The notes under the pieces were generated by a model. That model was not told where the DNA came from. It did not search any database and saw nothing but the letters and a program-made list of their open reading frames with translations. DNA of 34,824 bases from an uncultured Clostridia bacterium (GTDB lineage Bacteria > Bacillota > Clostridia > TANB77 > CAG-508), in the NCBI GenBank assembly GCA_948875265.1, contig CAQRYF010000012.1, positions 1-34,824 of the forward strand, written 5' to 3'. The position numbers were made by a program, and so were the translations under genes. Position 1 is the first letter of the stretch. Each line of letters opens with the position of its first letter. Shown here in pieces: positions 23,260 through 31,743 of this stretch.

Positions 23260-24493
23260 TATATAAATATTTCATATTATTATATACTGCATTTGCCCAG
23301 TTTTTATCTGTTGCATATCTGGTATTTACTCCACTTAATGTTGCTCCATTATAATATGTACCAGCTGCTTTTTCTCCTCCATATATACTTGTCCCTTTAG
23401 GATTTAAATAATATTTTACAAATACTCTTGAAATTAGATCTATACATTCTGAATAATCTGAGAAAGTATAAGCTCCATTATATGGGTTTGAATCATATGC
23501 CCCATATCCAAATAGATTATTTTTTTCTCTTGCAATTTTTGAAGTTCCCCAATTACTCTCATGAATTCCTACAGCTGCAACAAAAAGTCCATTTATATTG
23601 TATTGTTTTTCTATATAATAAAAATAATCACTATTACTCTCAAAAATCTTATTTTTATCTTTACTATCTGTTAATACTTTTTTAAATTGTTCTAATGTTA
23701 ATCCACTTGGTTTATTTAAAGCCATGTCAAAACTTAATTTAGAATTTAATTGAGTTTTACTTTTAGCTGTTGTTGTATTTTGCTGTTCTTCATATTTACT
23801 ATTTGGGTTTATATATGTAGTACTTTCAGATTTTACATATCCTATTGTACTTCCACAAGATATCCTGTACCACTCTCCACTAATTTCTATTACTTTTAAT
23901 TGATTGAACTTTGATAAAGTTGCAACTTTTTGTGATTGCTCATTTGGTTCTACCATTACTGATAATCTATCTGAAGTTACATATAAAATATCTCCCACTT
24001 TAACTTTATAATTACTAGATTTATTTCCTGTTCCTATTTCTACTATTTTATTAATAGAAGCTTTTGTAACTTTACTACCAATTTGCTCTTCTAATATTAA
24101 CTCATCATTTTTATATGTTTTTTTCTTGGTTACCTCTTGTTTGCCTTCTCTTCCTTCTTGTACAACTTGAATTGTACCTTTTGGCAAGGTTGCATTTGTT
24201 TTATATTTAGTTATATATTCTAAATCTATTTCTTCTGTATTATATTCTTCTTTTTCTCCATCATTTGTATTAGTATTTATAATTTCTTGTATATCTATTT
24301 TGTTGGCGTTACTTACCTTGAATTCTTCTATATTGCTACTAGTTTCTTTAGAATATGCATATACATTATTTTTCACAAAATAGAAGTTATAAAATATAAT
24401 TGAATATAATATAATAAGAACAAAAGCTAAAAAACATATTAAATTTTTTAGTGTGAATTTTATATGCTTTTTTGTTTTTTCTTTTGATTTCAT
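23249..24493 (-). CDS. cell-wall N-acetylglucosaminidase with G5 and SH3 domains
   Basis: 414 residues. One N-terminal membrane helix (FLAFVLIILYSIIFYNFYF) anchors or exports it. A G5 domain (~90-160; KGTIQVVQEGREGKQ...NDELILEE) and an SH3b domain (~165-225; DRLSVMVEP...VIEISGEWYRI) bind wall polymers. The C-terminal ~130 residues are a GH73-like glucosaminidase with AAVGIHESNWGTSKIAREKN carrying the likely catalytic Glu, and YNGATLSGVNTRYATDKNW. It cleaves the glycan strands of peptidoglycan. A separate promoter (24510-24538) and a 0.1-kb gap set it apart from the downstream operon. Confidence 0.9.
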   Translation of the reverse strand: MKSKEKTKKHIKFTLKNLICFLAFVLIILYSIIFYNFYFVKNNVYAYSKETSSNIEEFKVSNANKIDIQEIINTNTNDGEKEEYNTEEIDLEYITKYKTNATLPKGTIQVVQEGREGKQEVTKKKTYKNDELILEEQIGSKVTKASINKIVEIGTGNKSSNYKVKVGDILYVTSDRLSVMVEPNEQSQKVATLSKFNQLKVIEISGEWYRISCGSTIGYVKSESTTYINPNSKYEEQQNTTTAKSKTQLNSKLSFDMALNKPSGLTLEQFKKVLTDSKDKNKIFESNSDYFYYIEKQYNINGLFVAAVGIHESNWGTSKIAREKNNLFGYGAYDSNPYNGAYTFSDYSECIDLISRVFVKYYLNPKGTSIYGGEKAAGTYYNGATLSGVNTRYATDKNWANAVYNNMKYLYNKL

Positions 24494-24509
24494 AATATCA
24501 CCTAATATA

Positions 24510-24607
24510 ATTTTACCTTTTTAGTCTTTTTTTGTCAATTTAAATTTATGGAAATTATCACACTTCACATTCTACCTATTGATTTTATTTGTTTTTTATA
24601 CTATTAT
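24510..24607. promoter_or_regulatory. divergent promoters between glucosaminidase and 24634 gene
   Basis: Minus strand: -35 TTGACA (24533-24538), 17 bp, -10 TAAAAT (24510-24515). Plus strand: -35 TTGATT (24579-24584), 17 bp, -10 TATTAT (24602-24607). The 41 bp between the -35 boxes could host a shared regulator. Confidence 0.65.
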
Positions 24608-24633
24608 ATAAATATCTTACAAAGGAGGAATTA

Positions 24634-25431
24634 ATGGATAAGAAAAAATTAATTTTAACAATTATAACTATAATTTTATTTATTGTAGTATTTTTTCTTG
24701 CATTTTTGCTTTTTAATAAGTATGTATTAAAAAGAAATTTTGAAAATGATATTTTATCTTTTGCTAATAAAAATGAAAATATTATTTTTAAAATAAATAA
24801 AATTGTACTTTTTAGTAATTGTGATGCAAAAAATAAAACTAGTTCATTAACAAATTTCACTATAGAAAATTTATATCAATATACAGATATAGCACTTTTC
24901 ATCTCAAATTCATCAGATGAAAATAATATGAAAAATACTTTTAAAAAGGTTTATATTGATAATATCAAATTCAATAATACACCTTCAATTGGAGAACCAA
25001 AAATGTATTTTAAAAGTATTAATAATTTTGCTAAAAGTGATATTGTTGATGAAAATTTAATTACAGATAAGTTGGAATTTGATGTAACTTCTAATGATGA
25101 AGCAAATTTAAATACACCTGTATTATATAATAATTTAGCTAACCCTATTACTCTTAGCTATGTTAATAATAATATAAAATCTGACTATACTATAACTGAC
25201 ACTTCATCCCCAATAACATATGATGGCTCACTTTTAAAAAGATGTAATGTTCCATTAAATTCTATTTCTTGCAATCTTTCTTTTGATATTAACATTACAA
25301 ATAATTTAGAAGAAAAATTCAAATGTACAGTACATATAGATATCCCTTTAGAATCACAGGACAAATCAATTTATGAAGGAAATATAACATTAAAAAATGA
25401 TGTAAATTACACATTTTATAGATATAAATAG
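24634..25431 (+). CDS. N-terminally anchored extracytoplasmic protein, unknown
   Basis: 265 residues from the ATG 8 nt after AAAGGAGG. One helix (LILTIITIILFIVVFFLAFL) then an Asn/Ser/Thr-rich beta-type domain with two cysteine-containing segments (LFSNCDAKN, RCNVPLNSISCNLSF) that could form disulfides outside the cell. No family recognised. The stop lies 13 bp before the acyl ligase start with its own ribosome site, so both are one operon. A role at the envelope linked to lipid metabolism is possible but only by position. Confidence 0.7.
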   Translation: MDKKKLILTIITIILFIVVFFLAFLLFNKYVLKRNFENDILSFANKNENIIFKINKIVLFSNCDAKNKTSSLTNFTIENLYQYTDIALFISNSSDENNMKNTFKKVYIDNIKFNNTPSIGEPKMYFKSINNFAKSDIVDENLITDKLEFDVTSNDEANLNTPVLYNNLANPITLSYVNNNIKSDYTITDTSSPITYDGSLLKRCNVPLNSISCNLSFDINITNNLEEKFKCTVHIDIPLESQDKSIYEGNITLKNDVNYTFYRYK

Positions 25432-25444
25432 GAGGAAAATAAAA

Positions 25445-27181
25445 ATGAAAAAAAATCTCACAGTAGCAGAACAGTTAAAAAATAAGTATCATAAAACAGA
25501 GGAAGTAACAAATTTTAAAGATATGCTATATAGGTCTGCCGACATATATAAATCTAGAACAGCTTTTAAATTGAAAGATGATAATGACAATATTATTTCA
25601 ATAACTTATGAACAATTCAAAAATGATGTTGTATATATTGGTACAAGCCTTATTAAAAAAGGATTCTTAAATAAGAGAATAGCTGTTGTTGGTAAAAATA
25701 GTTATAAATGGTGTGTATCATATCTAGCAGCAAGCATTGTTGGTATAGTAGTTCCTATAGATAAAGAATTGCATACAGATGATGTTATTAATTTTATGAA
25801 TGTCTCAAATAGTGTTTGTATTTTAGGAGATGATAAAAACCTAGACTCTGTATTAGATGATATCTCAAAAGTTGAAAATCCAGATACTATTTTCTCTAGC
25901 TTTGATAAAATAGAAGACCCTAATTCTTTTGATAATTTATTAAATGAAGGTAAAAAACTATATTTAGCAGGTTATGAAGAATTTGATAAAATCACAATAA
26001 ACCCAGATGAATTACGTATTTTATTATTTACATCTGGAACTACAGGAAATGCCAAAGGAGTATGTCTATCTCAAAAAAATATCTGTTCTAATATTACTTC
26101 CATATATGGAATTGTAAAAGTTAAAAGAAGCGATTTATTCTTCTCTATATTACCACTGCATCATACTTATGAATGTACTATAGGTTTCTTATTGCCTATC
26201 TATAGTGGTGCAAGCATTGCTCATTGTGAAGGTTTAAGATATATAGCTAAAAATATGCAAGAATTTCATCCTTCTGTTATACTTTGTGTTCCTTTATTGT
26301 TAGAAAATCTACACAAAAATATTGTAAAAAATATGAATAAATCTTTACCTGAAAAATATGTAAAGAAAAACGAAAATCCTTATTCTGATTTACCTTTCTA
26401 TATGAAAAGTATTGTAAGAACAAAAGTAAAAAATACTTTAGGTGGAAGACTTCGTGTCTTTATCGTTGGTGCAGCTGCTCCTAATCCTAATATTGTTGCA
26501 GATTTTCGTAGTTTAAAATTAAATGTACTTCAAGGTTATGGTTTAACAGAGTGTGCTCCATTAGTTGCTGGAAATACCGACTTTTTCCAAAAAGACGATA
26601 GTGCTGGCCTTCCTATTCCTAATGTAGAATATAAAATTGACAATCCAAATAGTGAAGGTGTTGGAGAAATTATTGTAAAAGGTCCTAATGTTATGCTTGG
26701 ATATTATGAGAATGAGAAGGAAACTCGTAAAGCTTTAAAAGATGGTTGGTTTCATACTGGAGATTTAGGAAAGATTGATGAAAATGGTTACTTATATATT
26801 ACTGGTAGATGTAAAAGTGTTATTGTAACTAAAAATGGTAAAAATATCTATCCTGAAGAAGTTGAATATTATTTGAATGATAATCCTTTAATTTCTGAAT
26901 CTTTGGTTCTTGGAATTCAAAAGGAAAATGATGATGAAACTTATATTAATGCTCAAATATATCCAAATATTGAAGCCATTAAAGAATATCTAAAAGGTTC
27001 AATGCCTACAAAAGAAGAAATTAACAAACTAATTTCTGATGCTGTTTCTAGTGTTAATAAAAAATTACCAAATTATAAACATATTAAGAGTTTTGTTATT
27101 CGTGATAAAGAGTTTGAAAAAACCACTACTCAAAAGGTTAAACGTTATGGTGATAATGTAAAAGTTGATAAAGATAAATAA
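25445..27181 (+). CDS. AMP-forming long-chain acyl-CoA ligase
   Basis: 578 residues of the ANL (adenylate-forming) family, activating a carboxylic acid, probably a long-chain fatty acid, to acyl-AMP and then acyl-CoA. Motifs: P-loop LLFTSGTTGNAKGV, LPLHHTYE, VLQGYGLTECAP, GWFHTGDLGKIDENGYLYIT, GRCKSVIVTKNGKNIYPEEV and the C-terminal lysine in KTTTQKVKR. GAC-type acyl carrier fusions are absent. It ends at a strong terminator shared with the opposing gene. Confidence 0.92.
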   Translation: MKKNLTVAEQLKNKYHKTEEVTNFKDMLYRSADIYKSRTAFKLKDDNDNIISITYEQFKNDVVYIGTSLIKKGFLNKRIAVVGKNSYKWCVSYLAASIVGIVVPIDKELHTDDVINFMNVSNSVCILGDDKNLDSVLDDISKVENPDTIFSSFDKIEDPNSFDNLLNEGKKLYLAGYEEFDKITINPDELRILLFTSGTTGNAKGVCLSQKNICSNITSIYGIVKVKRSDLFFSILPLHHTYECTIGFLLPIYSGASIAHCEGLRYIAKNMQEFHPSVILCVPLLLENLHKNIVKNMNKSLPEKYVKKNENPYSDLPFYMKSIVRTKVKNTLGGRLRVFIVGAAAPNPNIVADFRSLKLNVLQGYGLTECAPLVAGNTDFFQKDDSAGLPIPNVEYKIDNPNSEGVGEIIVKGPNVMLGYYENEKETRKALKDGWFHTGDLGKIDENGYLYITGRCKSVIVTKNGKNIYPEEVEYYLNDNPLISESLVLGIQKENDDETYINAQIYPNIEAIKEYLKGSMPTKEEINKLISDAVSSVNKKLPNYKHIKSFVIRDKEFEKTTTQKVKRYGDNVKVDKDK

Positions 27182-27194
27182 ATTAAAATAGAAA

Positions 27195-27240
27195 AAGAAC
27201 AAATCGATATGATATTTACCAATCAATTTGTTCTTTTTTT
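27195..27240. terminator. bidirectional terminator between convergent genes
   Basis: AAGAACAAAT (27195-27204) pairs with ATTTGTTCTT (27226-27235); T7 follows on the plus strand and a looser T-tract on the minus strand. Confidence 0.85.
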
Positions 27241-27241
27241 A

Positions 27242-27595
27242 CTACAAGTTTAGTTGTTCTTCTGTTTTTATATAATCCAGAAGAATTCTTGCAGTTGTAA
27301 CATGTGGATCTTTCAATGCCTTTTTCAATTCTTTATCATTAGCGTGCAATTTCCCTTTTTGGATATCAGTTTTAATCAACTGAATAGCTGAATCAAAATC
27401 AGTTTCATTATCAATGCATTTAAAATGAAGAAGAACATTTTCTCCACTTACATGATAAGCAATGAAAATAAAACTTTCATCATCGTTCCGCTCCACCATA
27501 AAATCATCACAAAATCCCATTACAATTTTTTCTGCTAATTTGTCATTTACCAAAAAATAGGCATGATTTTTTCCATAGTTCGTTGTTTGTCTCAT
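27242..27595 (-). CDS. hypothetical protein
   Basis: 117 residues, soluble, mixed alpha/beta in appearance (NHAYFLVNDKLAEKIVMGF, FIFIAYHVSGENVLLHFKC). GGAGG lies 10 nt before the ATG and a good promoter (27648-27676) precedes it. Unrecognised. It opens the accessory region of the window and is convergent with the acyl ligase. Confidence 0.65.
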   Translation of the reverse strand: MRQTTNYGKNHAYFLVNDKLAEKIVMGFCDDFMVERNDDESFIFIAYHVSGENVLLHFKCIDNETDFDSAIQLIKTDIQKGKLHANDKELKKALKDPHVTTARILLDYIKTEEQLNL

Positions 27596-27647
27596 AATGT
27601 ATATACCTCCACATTTAACTTATAAAAATTTAAGTGTTATGTAAAAT

Positions 27648-27676
27648 ATTATACCATGTTTTACTTAATATGTAAA
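27648..27676 (-). promoter_or_regulatory. promoter of the 117-residue protein gene
   Basis: -35 TTTACA (27671-27676), 17 bp, -10 TATAAT (27648-27653). Confidence 0.65.
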
Positions 27677-27803
27677 TAATTTTATATAAGAAGTATAATC
27701 TCAACAATTTGCGTAATAGATAAAAATATGATATATTTTATTTGGATAATTTTATATCTATATACCTAAGCAAATTCAAATAATTCAATAGGAGGTAAAG
27801 CTT

Positions 27804-28109
27804 ATGGGATTTTTTTCTGCAATTAAGCAAGGATTTAATGAAGGACGAAAAATTTCTCACGCAGAGGCTGAGATAAGAAGAAATCTTCGGGATTCGCATG
27901 AGGTAGTAAGGATGATTGAACCAAATTATGGGCGAATTATTACATTCAAAATAAACGCTGAAGAGCCTTATTTGCATATGTATGAAGAACAGTTATTCAC
28001 ATTAGCAAAGGGCGTTAAGGCTACTGCAACAGTATCTGATACTAACAGAACTGTAACATTGACTTGCCCTGATTTTGTAACTGCTAAATCTGTTAGAGAA
28101 TCTTTTTAA
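27804..28109 (+). CDS. hypothetical protein
   Basis: 101 residues, ATG 8-9 nt after TAGGAGG. Begins with an amphipathic segment (MGFFSAIKQGFNEGRK), then Glu/Arg-rich helix and a beta-rich C-terminal half (VKATATVSDTNRTVTLTCPD). No domain recognised. A single gene with its own terminator. Confidence 0.65.
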   Translation: MGFFSAIKQGFNEGRKISHAEAEIRRNLRDSHEVVRMIEPNYGRIITFKINAEEPYLHMYEEQLFTLAKGVKATATVSDTNRTVTLTCPDFVTAKSVRESF

Positions 28110-28134
28110 AAATCAATCATTTCTTATCTAGAAT

Positions 28135-28172
28135 GAGGAGACTGACAAATGTCTTTCTCCTCTTCTTTTTTT
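28135..28172 (+). terminator. terminator of the 101-residue protein gene
   Basis: GAGGAGA (28135-28141) pairs with TCTCCTC (28156-28162), followed by a long T-rich run. Confidence 0.75.
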
Positions 28173-28580
28173 ATTTATACTTGTTGTTTTCTAATTTACA
28201 TCTTATTTTAATAATTGCCTAATGTACCTCTAGCTGCTAAATAAATTAATCTATATAAATCTTTTCATTTTTCAATGCCTCATATTTTATACAAAAATAT
28301 CATATATGCTTTTATAATTCAATTTTTTAATAATTATGTTACATAAAAATAATATGTATGAAATGTTTTTATAATATTTTTATTGAAATCTGAAAAAATA
28401 AAACCACTGTAGCAAAATCAAAATTTTGACAGTGGTTTATTGTTTGGTGCTGTTGACTTAGTTATCTATAACTTTTTTGGCTCTCCTAACGATTGATACA
28501 AATACCAATCAATTTATATATAGATTACCAAATTATTTTATAAAAATCAAATGATATATTAGAAAAACTTTTGCAAAAAT
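28173..28580. other. gene-free AT-rich stretch with two hairpins
   Basis: No credible frame on either strand. It contains a long hairpin (28401-28438, AAACCACTGT/ACAGTGGTTT with an inner CAAAAT/ATTTTG stem) followed at 28440-28450 by TTGTTTGGTGC, an 11-bp match to the tRNA-Phe 3' end junction at 34052-34062. A smaller inverted repeat (28491-28510) resembles the one at 151-166. Confidence 0.6.
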
Positions 28581-28594
28581 TTGTTCTTTTTCTA

Positions 28595-28623
28595 TTGCTT
28601 TACTATTAATATTATGCTATACT
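28595..28623 (+). promoter_or_regulatory. promoter of small membrane peptide module 3
   Basis: -35 TTGCTT (28595-28600), 17 bp, -10 TATACT (28618-28623). The leader then holds ATAGGAAATGATA (28631-28643), GTGGTTTTGCC (28654-28664) and a hairpin TACGA-ATTA-TCGTA (28673-28686) immediately before the ribosome site. Confidence 0.65.
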
Positions 28624-28704
28624 ATGAAACATAGGAAATGATAATAAACAGATGTGGTTTTGCCACCAATTATACGAATTATCGTAGGAGAGGTGGTGAT
28701 GTTT

Positions 28705-28818
28705 ATGGTTAAAGTAATACTATTTTTTATAATATCATTAATGTTATCTTTAACATTAAACGTTGCCTTGACAGCAGTTCTGTATAAGAACTGGGTTGAT
28801 AAGCAACTACATAAATAA
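28705..28818 (+). CDS. 37-residue membrane peptide, putative type I toxin (module 3)
   Basis: I chose the ATG at 28705 because it sits 8 nt after AGGTGG and aligns with the module 2 start (GAGGTGGTG-spacer-ATGGT); an ATG two codons earlier is in frame. One hydrophobic helix (VILFFIISLMLSLTL then NVALTAVL) is followed by a charged, aromatic tail (YKNWVDKQLHK). Hydrophobic core plus polar C-terminus is typical of Fst/Ldr-like membrane toxins. It has the same length and layout as module 2 but no sequence similarity in the peptide itself. Toxic activity is inferred. Confidence 0.65.
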   Translation: MVKVILFFIISLMLSLTLNVALTAVLYKNWVDKQLHK

Positions 28819-28821
28819 AAA

Positions 28822-28865
28822 AAGCTCACATCTGTAACTTTGGCGAGTTAGGTGTGAGTTTTTTC
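28822..28865. terminator. bidirectional terminator of module 3
   Basis: CTCACA (28825-28830) pairs with TGTGAG (28853-28858), extended by inner AACT/AGTT pairing. T6 follows on the plus strand and T7 on the minus strand, so both convergent RNAs can end here. Confidence 0.8.
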
Positions 28866-28908
28866 AAATCTATTCGGCAAAACCACGTTTGTGGATTTAT
28901 CATTTCCT
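28822..28908 (-). ncRNA. predicted antisense RNA of module 3 (about 85 nt)
   Basis: Starts just after a perfect consensus promoter and ends at the shared hairpin. Its 5' end has the same ATAGGAAATGATA (complement of 28898-28910) and GTGGTTTTGCC (complement of 28876-28886) as the toxin mRNA leader. The complement of ACGTTTGTGG (28885-28894) can pair with the toxin start region ATGTTTATGG (28699-28708, 8 of 10). Size, spacing and layout match module 2. Confidence 0.6.
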
Positions 28909-28914
28909 ATATTT

Positions 28915-28943
28915 ATTATACACAGATATTTTAGAAATGTCAA
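28915..28943 (-). promoter_or_regulatory. consensus antisense promoter of module 3
   Basis: -35 TTGACA (28938-28943), 17 bp, -10 TATAAT (28915-28920); both hexamers perfect. Confidence 0.8.
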
Positions 28944-28979
28944 ATATTTTAAATATCTAATAGTGTAAAATGTACAAGT

Positions 28980-29008
28980 TTGCTATTTTATGTAAAATAT
29001 AGTATAAT
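28980..29008 (+). promoter_or_regulatory. promoter of the 249-residue membrane protein gene
   Basis: -35 TTGCTA (28980-28985), 17 bp, -10 TATAAT (29003-29008), 76 bp before the start codon. Confidence 0.65.
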
Positions 29009-29083
29009 TAAGATGATACATTATTTTTTGCCAAGTGCAATTTATATATTAAATCTAAAAATAATTATTTGGAGGAAAAAACA

Positions 29084-29833
29084 ATGTTAAAATTAGTAAT
29101 GCAACACTTTTACCATGACAAAATTTATACAGAGGAGACAAAAATTTTTTACAAGCTCTATAAATGGCATTGCGGACTTTTTACTTTGCTTCAATTACGG
29201 AGAATTATAGGTGCAATTATTTTTGGTGTAATTGGAATTACTTGGATCATATTCATTAAGCCTAAAATATATGGGCTGGGATTTATTAATGTAAGTATGG
29301 TATTACTTTATCTTGAATTGAGAGAATATAAAAATATGATTAAATTTAATACCTGTGGAACAAGAACACCAGCACAAATAAGAACACTTGAAATGGAGCA
29401 TTTTATTAAGAAGTTTATAAGTACGAATGGTAAAGCTTTAGGAAGAAAAGAATGGAAAGCAATTAAACAACATGACATTGGTTTATACAATGATTTGTTA
29501 TGTGACGAGTGTCATCATTGTTGTTACTTTTATTCTTTAGAAATTGCTAGGATTATAAGAGATTCCACTCTTATTTGGGGAGCAATAGAAGAACCTTTTG
29601 AAGATGGACACAATTATTATGCTCATGCTGTTATTTTAAGAAATGGCTATATCTATGATAGTAATATGCGTCAATCTGAAAGGTATGAAGATTTTATTAA
29701 GCTTTATGAATTCAAACTTTACAAGCAATGGAAATATGAGGAATACTCACGAAAAGATTTCAGGGAAACCGAAAAAGCAGAATTTATAAAATGGTGTAAA
29801 GAAAATAATGTGTCAGTCTACGAAAAGTTTTAA
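29084..29833 (+). CDS. membrane protein with possible Cys-His-Asp hydrolase site, unknown family
   Basis: 249 residues from the ATG 7-8 nt after GGAGG. Two adjacent hydrophobic helices (IIGAIIFGVIGITWIIFI and LGFINVSMVLLYLEL) lie near residues 40-80. The soluble C-terminal part has a cysteine cluster CDECHHCCYFYSLEIARII, then AHAVILRNGYIYDSN. The order Cys on a helix, His on a strand before a short turn, then Asp resembles papain/transglutaminase/C39-like folds. It is only a pattern and no family name can be given. The gene is monocistronic within the integrase-associated region. Confidence 0.6.
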   Translation: MLKLVMQHFYHDKIYTEETKIFYKLYKWHCGLFTLLQLRRIIGAIIFGVIGITWIIFIKPKIYGLGFINVSMVLLYLELREYKNMIKFNTCGTRTPAQIRTLEMEHFIKKFISTNGKALGRKEWKAIKQHDIGLYNDLLCDECHHCCYFYSLEIARIIRDSTLIWGAIEEPFEDGHNYYAHAVILRNGYIYDSNMRQSERYEDFIKLYEFKLYKQWKYEEYSRKDFRETEKAEFIKWCKENNVSVYEKF

Positions 29834-29838
29834 CAGCA

Positions 29839-29872
29839 AAAAGCAGTTCCTTGATTGGAACTGCTTTTTGTA
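29839..29872. terminator. terminator between the 249-residue gene and the MNT gene
   Basis: AAAAGCAGTTCC (29839-29850) pairs with GGAACTGCTTTT (29857-29868); T5 on both sides, so it serves both convergent genes. Confidence 0.85.
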
Positions 29873-29876
29873 TACT

Positions 29877-30197
29877 TTAGGCTACTTTTATTCCAGTATC
29901 TACAACTTCTTTCACAAAAGGATTTGAAATCTTTTCAAAATCTTCTGTTGTTATTGGGTGTGGCTCTATTCTAGTATCAATTTTCCAAGTTAATCCTATT
30001 AATTTTGCTCCATCTTCAATAATATCGCTAAAATCACTTGAAATTATTGCTATATCTATATCGCTATCTTCGTTCTCTGTTCCTTTTGCATACGATCCAA
30101 ACAAGATGATTGCTTCAATTTTATAATGTTCACTTATTTTTTCAATGTATTTTTGTATTGATTCCATTATTCCTGTGTTAATAGACTTTTCAACCAT
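29877..30197 (-). CDS. MNT-type nucleotidyltransferase (antitoxin-like)
   Basis: 106-residue minimal nucleotidyltransferase with LFGSYAKGTENEDSDIDIAI, the GSxAxG...DxD motif that binds nucleotide and metal. In MntA/HepT systems such an enzyme adds AMP groups to its HEPN partner and silences it. It starts at ATG 30197, 7 nt after GAGGAGG, inside the 3' end of the HEPN gene (31-bp overlap), so both proteins are made together. Confidence 0.85.
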   Translation of the reverse strand: MVEKSINTGIMESIQKYIEKISEHYKIEAIILFGSYAKGTENEDSDIDIAIISSDFSDIIEDGAKLIGLTWKIDTRIEPHPITTEDFEKISNPFVKEVVDTGIKVA

Positions 30198-30568
30198 GTT
30201 CGTACCTCCTCAATGTTTTTTATTTGTTCATATGTATAATCATCTGTGCATTTTTGATTAAATGTTTCTTTGTAATCATCATATCTTGCACTTATATTGA
30301 ATTGTGTAATTATTTGTAATTTTTCGACTTGCTCATCAGTTAATTCTAAATTACATTTTTCTGCAAGTGCCAATAAGTTATGAGATTTTATAGCATAAGG
30401 ATTTTCTTTGTTGTTTTTAGCATATAAACCTTTTAATAATTTCTCTATCACTAAATGTCCGAAAAATAGAGAATAACTATTTTTCTTATTACTATATAAT
30501 ACATTCATTACATTATAATCTTCATCACTACTATTTTCCCAATATTCCATTAAATTTATATTATCCAT
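30167..30568 (-). CDS. HEPN-domain protein paired with MNT
   Basis: 133-residue all-helical HEPN protein: SLFFGHLVIEKLLKGLYAK, then KSHNLLALAEKCNLE and FNISARYDDYK, characteristic of the MNT-linked HEPN subgroup. The RNase motif R-x4-6-H of toxic HEPNs is not evident, so it may be a non-toxic or divergent form. AAAGGA lies about 10 nt before the ATG. Located in mobile DNA, the pair is a plausible toxin-antitoxin or defence module. Confidence 0.8.
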   Translation of the reverse strand: MDNINLMEYWENSSDEDYNVMNVLYSNKKNSYSLFFGHLVIEKLLKGLYAKNNKENPYAIKSHNLLALAEKCNLELTDEQVEKLQIITQFNISARYDDYKETFNQKCTDDYTYEQIKNIEEVRTWLKSLLTQE

Positions 30569-30648
30569 ATTCTCTTGTTCCTTTCTTAATTATATTCATA
30601 TTATAGCATTTATTTTGAAAATATACTACATATTATTGATATTATTTC

Positions 30649-31728
30649 CTATTTATTTTCAAGCATCCAATTATATAGTTTTTCTTCTTCTAATTTACCC
30701 TGTTTGAATAGTTTAATTTTTGCTTGTGCTTCTTTTTTCCATTTATCAAAATCTTTCTTTAATTGTTTGTTTTCTTTATTTCTTGAAACTATCATAATTT
30801 TCTTTTGATAACTTCTTCTATATTCTAATAAGGCAGGTACATTTTCTAAATTCTTTTTATAAGTTTCTAATGCACCTTTTTCTTTACAAGTCTTTCCTTT
30901 TTCATCTGGAAATTCGCAATATACTTCATCTTGTCTTGAACTAGGTATAAAGTATTTACCACAATTTTGACATTGTTTTATCGGTAAATTTGGTGCTTGT
31001 ACTATTTGTTCTAATACTACATATAAGATATTGCTTAATTTTTCACTTGTATAAATGTTATGCTTTTTGATAGATAATGTATCATTTTCTAATTTTTCTA
31101 CTAAACTTTTGTAACTTTCTTCGTGGTAGTCATTATCTTTACTTGCATAGCTATCTAAAAATACTTCAATTTTACTAGAATATCTATATACATCACTTTC
31201 GTGTTTGATTATATTTGCTATAAACTTTGAATTTGCACTTGCTTCTTCTAATCCTTTTACTCCATTAAGATTATAAACTTGATCTACACATTTTCTAAAA
31301 TTTTCTTGCATTTCGATTAGTTCATAAGAACTATCTTCAAATACTCTTTTCATAATATCAAGCATTTTCTTTTCTGATGTATAGGTATCTTCTAATTCTT
31401 TATATGGTACATATTCTTTTAATAGTTCAAAACCATAAGCATAGAAGAATGTTTTATATGCTTTTTCAAAATTAGAAAAGTCTGCATTTAAAAACATCAT
31501 AAGCATTGTACCAAAATTTTCTGTATATGGAAAATATAAAATACCTGGATATTTTAAGCCATCAAATTTTGTTTTCTTTAAAAATAGTTTTACTTGTCTT
31601 TTTTCGGTATCTACTTTTGTATCTACATTATATAAATATAAAGGTGTTCCATAATATTCCTCTTTTTTTTCTTTATCAAACCAAATATAAAATCCTTCAA
31701 AGAACTTATTTTGTGGTAGTTCTCTCAT
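30649..31728 (-). CDS. DUF6076-like zinc-ribbon protein
   Basis: 359 residues. A helical N-terminal two thirds with no recognised fold, then a zinc-ribbon-like CQNCGKYFIPSSRQDEVYC followed by another Cys (GKTCKEKGA) and a Lys-rich helical tail. This arrangement matches my memory of DUF6076, frequent on integrative elements of Clostridia with unknown function. The start is preceded by AAGGGG. It is transcribed divergently from the HTH-integrase side, sharing an operator-rich intergenic region. Confidence 0.65.
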   Translation of the reverse strand: MRELPQNKFFEGFYIWFDKEKKEEYYGTPLYLYNVDTKVDTEKRQVKLFLKKTKFDGLKYPGILYFPYTENFGTMLMMFLNADFSNFEKAYKTFFYAYGFELLKEYVPYKELEDTYTSEKKMLDIMKRVFEDSSYELIEMQENFRKCVDQVYNLNGVKGLEEASANSKFIANIIKHESDVYRYSSKIEVFLDSYASKDNDYHEESYKSLVEKLENDTLSIKKHNIYTSEKLSNILYVVLEQIVQAPNLPIKQCQNCGKYFIPSSRQDEVYCEFPDEKGKTCKEKGALETYKKNLENVPALLEYRRSYQKKIMIVSRNKENKQLKKDFDKWKKEAQAKIKLFKQGKLEEEKLYNWMLENK

Positions 31729-31743
31729 TTCTATTTCCCCTTA

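Noticed and set aside
28617..28829. 70-codon minus frame across module 3
   Set aside because: It lies antisense to the peptide gene, has no ribosome site and is crossed by the bidirectional terminator.
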